Origin: Paracoccus albus
GTDB taxonomy: Bacteria; Pseudomonadota; Alphaproteobacteria; Rhodobacterales; Rhodobacteraceae
Assembly (NCBI RefSeq): GCF_027913035.1
Contig: NZ_CP115775.1
Coordinates: 930,001 to 994,000, forward strand
Reading direction: 5' to 3'
Length of the DNA: 64,000 bases
Part shown: one piece after another, positions 9,504-18,510 of the stretch
Position numbering within the stretch: the stretch's first letter is position 1
Layout of the letters: each line of letters starts with the position of its first letter
Notes under the pieces: generated by a model
What the model saw: the letters and a program-made list of their open reading frames with translations, nothing else
What the model was told of the DNA's origin: nothing
Databases searched by the model: none
Position numbers and translations under genes: made by a program

Positions 9504-9537
9504 CAATCAAACCGGACCACCCGATGGGGGCACGCCA

Positions 9538-9850
9538 CTAGCCCACGCCAAACTCGGAATCTGCTGCTGCAAGTTTGTATTCTGCAATCTTGGAGGCGAG
9601 GTCCATGCCGAAGAACAGACTTCGGCAAATGTTGGTCATGCCAAGGCAGAACAGGTCAAAGAAAGACATGTCAAAACCGGCATTTCGTGTTTGCGTTGCC
9701 AGCATGTGGTCAAGTAGGGCGGGGATTGACCTGTCTATCGGAAACTTCGAGGCTCGCGACTTGCTCCGACAAGACCTCGAAAGCTTTGAGGCCGATGTGG
9801 GGACAAGCGGGCGCGTGAGGATTGAGGGCGGTACTTCTTGAGGAATAGCT
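9538..9850 (-). other. unassigned segment between two insertion sequences
   Basis: About 310 bases between the IS407-group copy and the IS256 element. A minus-strand frame is open across it (9538-9882), ending in a stretch that reads like real protein (AGFDMSFFDLFCLGMTNICR, then ASKIAEYKLAAADSEFGVG). Its upstream part runs into the IS256 end, and its 3' end lies at the IS407-group boundary, so at most a gene fragment remains. I do not recognise the family. Confidence 0.3.
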
Positions 9851-11205
9851 GAAAGTTGGTGATGGCCCCTGAGGGGCGGCATATCATGGCGGTGTTCAAG
9901 ACGCCGTCAATTCTCGTAGAGAAAGGGATATGCCACATGAGAGAAGATACCATCACCGGCTTGCCTGATCCATCCGGATTTTCCGCCGATCCGCTCACCG
10001 ACCTGATCCGGTCTGGAGCGCGGCAATTGATCGAACAGGCGCTTGAGGCTGAGCTTGGCGCGTTGCTTGCGCAGTTTGCCGATGACAGGACACCGATGGG
10101 GCATGCTCGGGTCGTCCGACATGGCCACTTGCCAGAGCGCGAGGTCATGACCGGCGTCGGCCCTGTGGCCGTGAAAGTGCCGCGCGTTCGGGACCGCGGT
10201 GAGCAGGCTGAGAAGGTGCGCTTCACCTCGTCGATCCTGCCGCCGTATCTACGCAAGGCCAAATCCGTCGAGGAATTGCTGCCCTGGCTCTATTTGAAGG
10301 GCATTTCCACGGGTGATTTCCAGGAAGCCCTGGCCGCGCTGCTTGGCCCGACTGCGGCTGGCCTGTCATCCACCACGATTTCGCGCCTCAAAGCCGACTG
10401 GTGGGAGGATTATGCACGTTGGCAGAAACGCGACCTCAGTGCCCGGCGCATCGTCTATGTCTGGGCGGACGGCGTGTATTTCCAGCCACGAATGGAAGAG
10501 AAACAATGCGTCCTGGTTCTCATTGGCGCGGATGAATGGGGTCGAAAGGAAATTCTGGGCCTGACGGACGGCTTATCGGGAAAGCACCCAGAGCTGGCGT
10601 GAGCTGCTCCTCGATCTCAAGCGACGCGGCCTTTCTCACGCACCCGATCTGGCCGTTGGCGACGGCGCACTCGGGTTCTGGGCAGCCCTGCGCGAGGTGT
10701 TTGGAGACCCCTGTGAACAGCGCTGCTGGTTCCACAAAACCGGAAATGTCCTGAATGCGATGCCCAAGTCGGTCCAGGCCAAAGCCAAGGGCCATCTGCA
10801 TGATATCTGGCAGGCGGAGACGAAGGCCGAGGCCAACGCTGCCTTCGACTTCTTCGTCGAAACCTACGGTGTGAAATACGAAAAGGCGGTGGCCAAGCTG
10901 GTCAAGGACCGCGAGGGGCTACTTGCTTTCTATGACTTCCCTGCGGAACACTGGAAACATATCAGGACAACCAACCCCATCGAAAGCACCTTCGCCACCG
11001 TCCGTCACCGAACCGGCAAAACCAAGGGCTGCTTGAGCCGCAAAACCGGGCTGGCAATGGCGTTCAAACTGATGATGTCAGCGCAGGGCAAATGGCGAAA
11101 ACTCGACGGATCAAACCGCATGCCTGAGATCATTCAGGGCATTGCATTCATCGACGGCATCAAGCAACTTCAACCGGCCGCCTGATAACGCCGTCACCAA
11201 CTTTC
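9851..11205 (+). mobile_element. IS256 family insertion sequence
   Basis: The ends carry inverted repeats GAAAGTTGGTGATGGC (9851-9866) and, at 11190-11205, the complement of GAAAGTTGGTGACGGC. ATAGCT occurs just outside both ends (directly on the left, four bases away on the right), which may be the trace of an 8-9 bp target duplication. The transposase inside is frameshifted. Confidence 0.85.
9937..11185 (+). pseudogene. IS256 family transposase, frameshifted
   Basis: A mutator-type DDE transposase of about 415 codons. The first part (9937-10602) runs from MREDTITGLPDPSGFSADP through VYVWADGVYFQPRMEEKQ, containing the first catalytic aspartate. At about 10572 an extra T in GGCTTATCGG shifts the frame and stops it at 10602. 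Removing one T restores GYRESTQSWRELLLDLKRRGL and continues to FYDFPAEHWKHIRTTNPIES and the end at 11185. The element therefore cannot move itself unless the shift is a sequencing error. Confidence 0.85.
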
Positions 11206-11217
11206 GGGCATAGCTCA

Positions 11218-11555
11218 CGGTAGGGTGGTAAGCGACCGCCGACAAGCTTGGTTCCCTTGACACTGCCGATAGGTTGCGTCGATCATGATTGCCTTATGCT
11301 CGGCGCTCTCGGCGGCAAGGCCGATCATGACTCGGGCGAAGCCCCGTTGTCACGCCAACGCTTCCGTTGGTTGTAGAGCGTCTTGGCCGGGATGAATTCC
11401 TTCGTCGCATTGCACTAGCAGAAGTATTTGAAATAGAATTAAATTATTCCACCTAGAACGTGACCACCGTCAACACGGGGCTTGTCATGGCTCGTTTTGC
11501 AAAGCGCCTTCAGCCGCTCCATTTGGGCGTTTGTCACCAGATAAAGATTGCTCAT
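11218..11555 (-). mobile_element. IS5 family transposase remnant joined to an IS6 end
   Basis: From 11555 down to about 11450 the minus strand encodes the N-terminus of an IS427-type IS5 transposase (MSNLYLVTNAQMERLKALC, then KPRVDGGHVLGGI). After a deletion a middle piece follows at about 11416-11270 (KTLYNQRKRWRDNG, then in another frame MIGLAAESAEHKAIMIDATY). At 11218-11267 comes a 50-base stretch nearly identical to the outer end of the IS6 elements at 18151 and 19324, ending TTGACACTGCC. It is a layered scar of dead insertions with no working gene. Confidence 0.7.
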
Positions 11556-11646
11556 CGATCAAGTCTCCCTGCGGAGCCTAAATCGCGCCGAGCGTATGAA
11601 ATCAATCGATCTGGAGCCAAAAATGGGGCCAGTCAGTTAATGGTAA

Positions 11647-11674
11647 TTGACACTTCCACCAACATCGGTATGGC
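11647..11674 (+). promoter_or_regulatory. possible sigma70 promoter of the autotransporter gene
   Basis: TTGACA at 11647-11652 and TATGGC at 11669-11674 are separated by 16 bases, 65 bases before the proposed start at 11739. The -10 box is poor, so this is a suggestion only. Confidence 0.3.
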
Positions 11675-13998
11675 TTTTAACTCATACGGTTCAATAGCCA
11701 AAAATTAAGCTACAGATTGCGTTTCAGGAAGGTAGACCATGTTGCCCATTCATCACACTTTGCAGAACTTCAGAGGCGGTCGTATGACCAAATGGAAGGG
11801 AATCGCTGCCAGCATCGCTCCATTTGCATTGTCTGGTGCGGCGCTGGCCATATAGTCGACCTCGGCATTGGCGTTTAATGAATGCGGTGTGCTTAACGCG
11901 GCCAACACATCTCGAACCTGCAATGATACAGAATATACGAATGGTATCGCGTACACTTTGTCTCCAAGCAGTAACAGCTATTCACTGCTGCTCAACAATA
12001 GTGAGACGACAGTAGGAACGTCCCATAGCAGCATCTCACTTAATGAAAACGGGTTTAAACCTGCTGGCGATATGACTGTGACAGTCGATGGGATCAAGCT
12101 TTTAACGTCTGAGATAGGGGTGACAAGCTTCGGTGGAGACCCGGGTCCTGGCGGAATAACAGTCCAATCAACTTCGAGTATGTCGACAGCTTCAACATAT
12201 ATGGAAGGGGTTGGAACAAAAACAATCAATCTGATCGATACCGAAATGATCATCAACCATCGTGGCGGCTCTGGTGGAGCACTTTCCGTGAACGACAACG
12301 GATTTCTGACCAAGGGCGTTGTCAATGTGTCCGGCTCAACGATTACCGCCCTTAATAAAAGTTCAAATCAGTATGGAATTCGCACGAACAATGGTTCTGT
12401 TGAGGTGCGTGTCGAAGACTCTGCGATTGACGTCGGTGGCACGGGAATAAGTGCCTACGATAGAGGAGGGGTTGCGGAAGTAAATGTTGAAAATTCAGAG
12501 ATTACCTCAACTTTCAGAGACGGAATTAATTTTAGTTCCGGCGTCAACGTATACCGATCACTATCTACAAACGTGGAGCAGCATTTAACTATAGCAAACA
12601 GTAAAGTCACGGCACAGAACGACGGGATAGCCTTTAGCTCACCGTTCATGGGCGCGCTTCCTGCCACTTCTCGGAGCATTTTGATAACCGAAAGCGAGGT
12701 TACAGGGTCGACAGGCAGCGGTATTCTGGTCAACACGGGGACACCCAACTCATATTATCAAACTGAACCGGAAAACGATGACGGAAACACGGATATAGAG
12801 ATTTCCGGCGGGTCTGTCATCGGTGGTACAAATGGTATCCGCACTGTGATTGGTGGGGCTGGTCTGGCGACTATCGCTATAAGCGATGAAGCTGTCATTG
12901 AGGGCGGCGACGATACGGCGATCTTCAATAATTTCAGCAACTCGGATGTGGACATCACTTCGGGTTCGATTATTCGTGGTGGCATCACACTCGGTGACGG
13001 GAATGACGACCTTACCTTGAGCGAAGTTGATGTTGCGACTATTTCTTTTTTTGATGGTGGCGACGAGGTCACAACTGCCGATGGTTGGGTTGATACGCTA
13101 GCGCTGGAATCACTTTCTGCACCGGCTGTACTGACTGGCGCGAATGTCCGGAACTGGGAGTCCATCGTTCTGGACAATAGTGAAGTTACCTTCACCGATG
13201 GCGTGTTGACCACGGGATCTGAAGCCGGGTACGGGCTTACCGCTCAGAACGCCGCGGTTCTTGAGGTCAGCGGCGGCTTCGGCCTGACCGGGAATTTGAA
13301 CAACAACGCGAGTGTTACATCGCAGGACGACAATGCTGGCGATACCATCAGCGTGTCGGGTGATTACGCTGCGGACGGTGGAAAGCTCGTTCTCGATACC
13401 GTTCTAAACGGTGACGATTCTGCGACGGACCGTTTGGTTATCGGGGGCGATACATCCGGTGCCACGGCGCTCGTCGTTAATAACGTTGGCGGAACGGGTG
13501 CACTTACTAAGGTCGGCATTCTAGTTGTCGACGTGGCCGGTGTCTCGGACGGAAGCTTCATGTTGGACAGCATCATAAACGGGGCGGAAGGTTGGAGCTA
13601 CAGCCTTGTCAAGGGTGACGGCACTGATGGGCGCGCGATTGGCGACTGGTATCTGATCAACAACTGCGCGGGCACGGCGAGTCTTGGTTGCGTCACCAAT
13701 GACACTTTGTCGGCAAACGGTTCGACCGCAGTCGCTGGAAATATCGAGGGTGCGGGTGGATCTGACATCATCACCGTCAGCGGTAACGCCAGTGTTGCAG
13801 GAGTTGTTATGGGCGGCGGTGCCGGCGTGGATGGCTCTGGCGATCAGGATACCGGCGACAGCATCATCATCGACACGACGGGTACTGTCGGCGGCATTCA
13901 GGGCAACTTGGGCGACGACACAATCACCGCGACATCGGGGACGATCACTAGCAATACTGAAGGCAACGATGGCAACGACACGATCACGCTGGAAGGCG

Positions 13999-14002
13999 CG
14001 AC
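13999..14002 (+). repeat. 4-bp target duplication of the IS407-group copy 2 (left)
   Basis: CGAC lies directly before TGGAGTAG at 14003 and recurs at 15230-15233 directly after the right end. Four bases is the duplication expected for the IS407 group. Confidence 0.85.
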
Positions 14003-14068
14003 TGGAGTAGCCCCCTGAAAGTGGTCCACCAACTGGGATAGATTGTCCCGTATATTGGAGGATCAGCG

Positions 14069-14347
14069 ATGGCTGGGAAACGAGAGAAGCCCGAAGATGT
14101 TGTATCGAAGCTTCGGCAGGTAGAAGTTCTGCAAGGGCAAGGCGCAACGATTGCCGAGGCGGTGCGCCAGATCGGCGTGACGGAGCAGACGTTTTACCGC
14201 TGGCGTAAGCTCTATGGCGGGATGCAGCGGTCGCAGCTCACGCGGCTGAAAGAGCTGGAGAAAGAGAACCAACGGCTGCGACGGGCGGTGTCCGATTTGA
14301 CCTTGGACAAGCTCATCCTGACGGAAGCGGCGAAGGGAAACTTCTAA
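14069..14347 (+). CDS. IS407-group transposase OrfA, copy 2
   Basis: Identical in sequence to the 92-residue OrfA of copy 1, with helix-turn-helix and coiled coil intact. Confidence 0.93.
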   Translation: MAGKREKPEDVVSKLRQVEVLQGQGATIAEAVRQIGVTEQTFYRWRKLYGGMQRSQLTRLKELEKENQRLRRAVSDLTLDKLILTEAAKGNF

Positions 14348-14379
14348 GCCCTTCGCGTCGTCGCAAGTGCATCGACCAT

Positions 14380-15195
14380 GTGCGGCGGGAACTCGGCGTG
14401 TCCGAACGCCGCGCCTGCCGCGCGCTCGGTCAGCATCGATCTACGCAGCGCAAGATACCGCAGGGCCGCGCCAATGAAGAGCGTCTGACCGATGACATCA
14501 TCGAACTGGCCGACAAATACGGGCGCTATGGATATCGCATGGTGACGGGTCTGCTGAACAACGCGGGCTGGTGTGTGAACCACAAGCGGGTCGAGCGCAT
14601 CTGGCGACGTGAAGGGCTGAAGGTCCCGCAAAAGCAAAAGAAGAAAGGGCGGCTCTGGCTGAACGATGGGTCATGCGTCCGGCTCAGGCCGGAGCGTCCA
14701 AGCCATGTCTGGTCATACGACTTCGTTCAAGACCGCACTGCTGACGGGCGGGTCTATCGGACGCTGAATATCATTGACGAACACACCAGGGAGGCGCTGA
14801 TGATCCGCGTCGATCGCAAGCTCAACTCAACCGATGTGCTGGATGCATTGACCGACCTGTTCATCCTCCGCGGCACGCCGGAATACATAAGATCCGACAA
14901 TGGGCCGGAATTTATCGCGCAGAAGGTGCGGGAGTGGATTGCAGCCGTCGGCGCGAAAACGGCTTACATCGAACCAGGCTCACCATGGGAAAACGGATAC
15001 TGTGAAAGCTTCAATGCCCGGTTCCGCGACGAACTGCTCAACGGAGAAATCTTCTACAGCCTAAGGGAGGCCCAAGTCCTGATCGAGCAATGGCGTATCC
15101 ACTACAACACAGTCAGGCCGCACAGCGCATTGGGTTACCGTCCGCCTGCGCCCGAAAGCATCGTCCCGATGGACCAGAGGCCCACGATGCACTAA
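14380..15195 (+). CDS. IS407-group transposase OrfB, copy 2
   Basis: The 271-residue DDE integrase matches copy 1 except for one Asn to Ser change shortly before the first catalytic aspartate region (VWSYDF). The catalytic residues are present. The frame opens at about 14335, overlapping orfA. Confidence 0.92.
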   Translation: MRRELGVSERRACRALGQHRSTQRKIPQGRANEERLTDDIIELADKYGRYGYRMVTGLLNNAGWCVNHKRVERIWRREGLKVPQKQKKKGRLWLNDGSCVRLRPERPSHVWSYDFVQDRTADGRVYRTLNIIDEHTREALMIRVDRKLNSTDVLDALTDLFILRGTPEYIRSDNGPEFIAQKVREWIAAVGAKTAYIEPGSPWENGYCESFNARFRDELLNGEIFYSLREAQVLIEQWRIHYNTVRPHSALGYRPPAPESIVPMDQRPTMH

Positions 15196-15963
15196 CAATC
15201 AAACCGGACCACCCGATGGGGGCACGCCACGACATTGGCGGCGGTCCTCGGCGGCGACGGTGACGATTCCACGACCTGGACGTCTGGCGCGCTTGATTCG
15301 TTCGACGGAGGCAATGGATCGGATACTCTGGACATAGGTGCTGGATCCTATGATGGGAGTGTAATTCTTGATGGTGGTGATGATCTGTTCGTTGCGGATG
15401 GTTGGATTGACGAGCTGACATTTGCCGGACTTGATTTGTCGCTTGAAGGCGCGAACCTTCTGAACTGGGAAAACATGGTCTTGGATAACAGCACCATCAC
15501 CTTCAGTGATGGTGCTGTTTCTGTGGGCGAGGATGAGGGCACCGGTCTGAAGATAGAGGATGATGCGACCCTTATCACGGCGGGCAATTTCACGCTTACC
15601 GGCAATATGACCAATCTCGGAGTGATTGACGCTCAGAACGGCACCGCAGGAGATGTGATCAGCGTTTCGGGTGATTACACCGGAGGCGGAACGATCCGGC
15701 TGGATACCGTTCTGAATGACAACTCATCCGCAACTGACATGCTGGTGATTGCTGGCGATGCGTCCGGTGTGACAACGCTTGATATTCTGAATGTCGGGGG
15801 CACCGGCGCGGAGGCTGTAAATAACGGAATCCTTGTAGTTCAGGTCGGTGGCACCGTCGCGGACGGGACACTGTTCTTACTCTCGGAAGACAGCAACACA
15901 GTCGCGGATGATTACACCTACGAACTGGTTCGGGTTGGCAACGAGTGGTATCTTCAGTCGGAA

Positions 15964-16188
15964 GGTGAGCCGGAAGAACCCGAGGAACCGGAAGAACCCG
16001 GTGAGCCTGAGGAGCCCGGTGAGCCGGAAGAGCCCGGTGAACCTGAAGAGCCGGAAGAACCCGGTGAGCCGGAAGAACCCGGTGAACCCGAGGAGCCAGG
16101 TGAACCCGAGGAACCAGGTGAACCCGAGGAACCGGAAGAACCCGGTGAACCTGAGGAGCCCGTTGAACCCGAAGAGCCCGAGGTTGAA
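15964..16188 (+). repeat. acidic proline-rich repeat (EP-E/G) in the autotransporter linker
   Basis: About 75 codons made almost only of Glu, Pro and Gly, in units of PEEP and GEPEEP. The DNA is a tandem array of 9- and 15-base units with codon variation (GAAGAACCCGGTGAGCC-like). It joins the passenger to the beta-barrel and could change length by slippage in steps that keep the frame. Confidence 0.9.
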
Positions 16189-17204
16189 ACACCCGCGAAT
16201 ATCTATGAATCGCTGCCTTCCGCGGTCGCGGCGGCTTTCACCCGCTTGCCGACGCTGGAACAGCGTGTCGGTCAGCGCCAGTGGTGGGCTCGTGACAATT
16301 CGGCCAAGGGCAAGCTTGGACCTCAGCAGGGCGGCTGGATCCGCGTCTGGGGCGACTGGCTGGACCTGACGCCAGAGCACTCGGACAGTGCGGCGCGGGG
16401 TCAGATCAACAGCTGGGGCCTTCAGGCCGGCTATGACCATCCGCTTGCGGAAGGCTCGAACGGGCAATGGGTCCTCGGCGGCACGCTGCAATATGGCGAG
16501 ATGTCGTTTGACGGGCACAGCTCTCAGGGCGGCGGAGAGATCGAGGCTGAAGGCATCGGTCTTGGTGTGACAGCGACCTGGTATGGCAATAACGGCGTCT
16601 ATTTCGATGCGCAGGGCCAGATGAACAAGGTATCGGCCGATATCAGCACCGAAGCCCATGGCAAGCTGGCAAGCGATGTCGATATGACGGCCTGGGCGCT
16701 CAGCGCCGAGACGGGCTATCGCCACGCGCTCAATGAGACTGCGGCTCTGGTTCCGCAGGCGCAGTTGAGCTGGTCACGGATTTCGGGTGACGCCTTTACC
16801 GATGCTTCCGGCTACCGGATCGATCCCGGCTCGAACACCAAACTGACCGGGCGTCTTGGTCTGGCCTATGAGTACGAGTACTCGGAAGGCTGGCTGCTCG
16901 GGGATCGTTCGAACGGCGCAGACAGCAACTATCGCGAGAAATTCTACGTGATCGGCAACCTGCTGCACGACTTCCGCAATGAGAGCGAGGTCACAGTAAA
17001 CGGTGTCCGGCTGACGCAGGAAGACACGCGCACATGGGGCGAACTCGGCCTTGGTGGCAGTATCGTGTGGGACGAAAACAAGACCGTCTACACCGAGACC
17101 AGCTACCGCGAGGCCTTTGGCGGAGACGACAGCGACGGCCTCCACGTCACCGCAGGCTTCAGGATGCAATTCTGAGCGTAAGCCTGCGTAGCTGAAACGT
17201 GAAG

Positions 17205-17242
17205 CGGCCCCCTGGCCGCAAGACTGGCAGGGGGCCGTTTCC
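17205..17242 (+). terminator. rho-independent-type terminator after the autotransporter gene
   Basis: CGGCCCCCTG (17205-17214) pairs perfectly with CAGGGGGCCG (17228-17237), and TTTCC follows. It lies 30 bases past the autotransporter stop. Confidence 0.7.
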
Positions 17243-17288
17243 GCTTAACAATCAGCGCAATTTGCCATGCGCAAGGATGGAGATCAGG

Positions 17289-17852
17289 ATGATCATGAAT
17301 ATATGGGCTGCGGCGCTTGCCGTTCTGATGTTGCAAGGTGCTGCACATGCACAGACAGCGACACCTTCGCAACAGCCCCAGACGGAGGAAGAAGCGACGA
17401 TGAGTGATGATGCCACCAGCCCTGACATCGGTTCAGAGAAAGTTCAGGATTGGATCGTTCGCTGCCAGGATGCCCCGGGCGGGCGACTCTGCGAGATGAC
17501 GCAGGAGCACAACGACAGGGCCAGCGGACGCCGGGTTCTGGCTCTGGGCATTAAACGTCTGGAAGAAAATTCAGCGCAACTGACCATTGTCGCGCCGCTT
17601 GGGCTGAAAACCTCCGAAGGCGTGACGTTGAGCGGCCCGGGGGATTATAGCCTCGCTCTGCCTTTCGAAACCTGCCTGCCAAGCGGCTGCATCGTCAGCC
17701 AACAATTGAATGCGGCGGATATCTCGACCCTGCTTGAGCAGGCAGAGCTAACCGCAACGATGGTGACCACGGATCTCACGGAACTGGTAATCAACATGTC
17801 GACCGCAGGCATGCAAGCGGCATGGGAGAGATCGGCCGAGATAAAGGAGTGA
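17289..17852 (+). CDS. invasion associated locus B (IalB) family protein
   Basis: A 187-residue periplasmic protein. It has a signal peptide (MIMNIWAAALAVLMLQGAAHA, cut before QTAT), then a Gln/Glu/Thr-rich spacer. The IalB domain follows, with VQDWIVRCQ, the paired cysteines of CEMTQ, and the late CLPSGCIVSQQL motif typical of the family. The start at 17289 has GGAG eight bases upstream; 17295 is an alternative. IalB proteins occur widely in alphaproteobacteria and their biochemical role is not established, despite the name taken from Bartonella. It is downstream of the autotransporter but separated by a terminator, and is followed by an IS6 fragment. Confidence 0.82.
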   Translation: MIMNIWAAALAVLMLQGAAHAQTATPSQQPQTEEEATMSDDATSPDIGSEKVQDWIVRCQDAPGGRLCEMTQEHNDRASGRRVLALGIKRLEENSAQLTIVAPLGLKTSEGVTLSGPGDYSLALPFETCLPSGCIVSQQLNAADISTLLEQAELTATMVTTDLTELVINMSTAGMQAAWERSAEIKE

Positions 17853-17855
17853 TAG

Positions 17856-18151
17856 GGTGGTATCAGACCAATTCCAAGCATTCTCAGAAATCGCTTTTTG
17901 CTGTTTTTTTGCGCTGCAGCAAGCTGACGCCACTCGGTAAGGGCGGCGGATCGGTTGGCTTTGAAATGTTTGCGCTTCGAAAGGTGGCGATCGAGATTGA
18001 AATGGTTGCAGACATTGGCATGGCCGGAGGCAAATTTCTGCAGGTTGATCTCGGGTGAGGTTTTGAAGTAGCGGAACGGAGAAGTTTTCGGCATGCCGCG
18101 ACGGTAGGGTGGTAAGCGACCGCCTACAAGCTCAGTTCCTTTGACACTGCC
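17856..18151 (-). mobile_element. internally deleted IS6 family derivative (MITE-like)
   Basis: Both ends match the fuller IS6 copy at 18511-19324: GGTGGTATCAGACC at the left and the complement of GGCAGTGTCAAAGG at the right. Inside, only the first 14 codons (MPKTSPFRYFKTSP) and the last about 45 codons (FNLDRHLSKRKHFKANR...EWRQLAAA) of the transposase remain, joined at about 18050. It is a 296-bp non-autonomous relic. I see no matching 8-bp duplication at its borders. Confidence 0.75.
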
Positions 18152-18157
18152 TTTTCC

Positions 18158-18481
18158 TCACATCCGGCTGCCTTTTGCCGCTTCCGAAACCAGTTCGAAG
18201 ATTGAAGATCCAATTGATTGCGACCGCATCAGGTCCACGGCTTGCGCAAGGTCCTGTCGCTTCGCGCCGATGGCGTCTGCTTTCCATTTGTCCAATAATT
18301 TTTGCGCCTGATTGTCCCTTGCTTTTCTCTCAGAGAGCAGCTCCAGAATCGTGGACAACAGAACAAACTTTCTGTCTGGTGTGGCCTCAAAATCGACATC
18401 AGAAAACAGCCGGAACGCTCCGGCATTGTCGTCTACAGACAAACCTTCGCCAAGTGCTGCGCTCAACAAATCTACCGACAA
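18158..18481 (-). pseudogene. unknown protein fragment cut off by IS6
   Basis: A minus-strand frame with natural amino acid use (LLSAALGEGLSVDDNAGAFRL, KFVLLSTILELLSERKARD, QAVDLMRSQSIGSSIFELV) ending at 18158. It has no good start of its own: TTG at 18481 is weak, and the frame stays open up to the IS6 border at 18510. It is most likely the C-terminus of a larger soluble, helical protein whose N-terminus was removed by the IS6 insertion. I do not recognise the family with confidence. Confidence 0.5.
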
Positions 18482-18510
18482 TCCAATTTGGAAACTCGAA
18501 CTTCTCTGCT

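Larger units (their letters stand above)
8311..9537 (+). mobile_element. IS3 family, IS407-group insertion sequence, copy 1
   Basis: A 1227-bp element running from TGGAGTAGCCCCC to GGGGGCACGCCA, with imperfect terminal inverted repeats (TGGAGTAGCCCCC...GTGGTCC against TGGCGTGCCCCC...GTGGTCC). It carries orfA and orfB in overlapping frames. The flanks are GAAC on the left and CTAG on the right, so there is no target duplication. This suggests that DNA beside it was lost or rearranged, probably including hsdM. Two further copies lie at 14003 (same orientation) and 60656 (inverted). Confidence 0.93.
14003..15229 (+). mobile_element. IS3 family, IS407-group insertion sequence, copy 2
   Basis: The same 1227-bp element as at 8311, in the same orientation, with intact ends and a clean CGAC duplication on both sides. 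It is inserted in the passenger part of the autotransporter gene. The only protein-level difference from copy 1 that I see is Asn to Ser in OrfB (RPERPSHVW). The clean duplication marks this as the one copy of three whose surroundings have not been rearranged. Confidence 0.95.
11739..17175 (+). pseudogene. type V secretion autotransporter, broken by an amber codon and by an IS407-group copy
   Basis: The start at 11739 has AGGAAGG at 11727 and leads into an extended autotransporter-type signal peptide (hydrophobic core IAASIAPFALSGAALA), but codon 39 is TAG (11853-11855) before the cleavage region STSALAF. Beyond it the frame is open to 14002. There an IS407-group copy interrupts it, with target duplication CGAC; conceptual removal of the element rejoins the halves exactly in frame (GCG ACA TTG GCG). 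The passenger has beta-helix-like, Asp/Gly/Asn/Thr-rich repeats, with a similar block seen twice (NWE..VLDNS and DVISVSGDY). An acidic proline-rich linker follows, then an about 320-residue C-terminal beta-barrel (WIRVWGDWLD, ending AGFRMQF with terminal Phe). It would have displayed or released a surface protein. Confidence 0.88.

Noticed and set aside
15961..16190. CRISPR-like array
   Set aside because: The repeats are contiguous coding units for Glu-Pro-Gly without spacers. No CRISPR array was found in the window.
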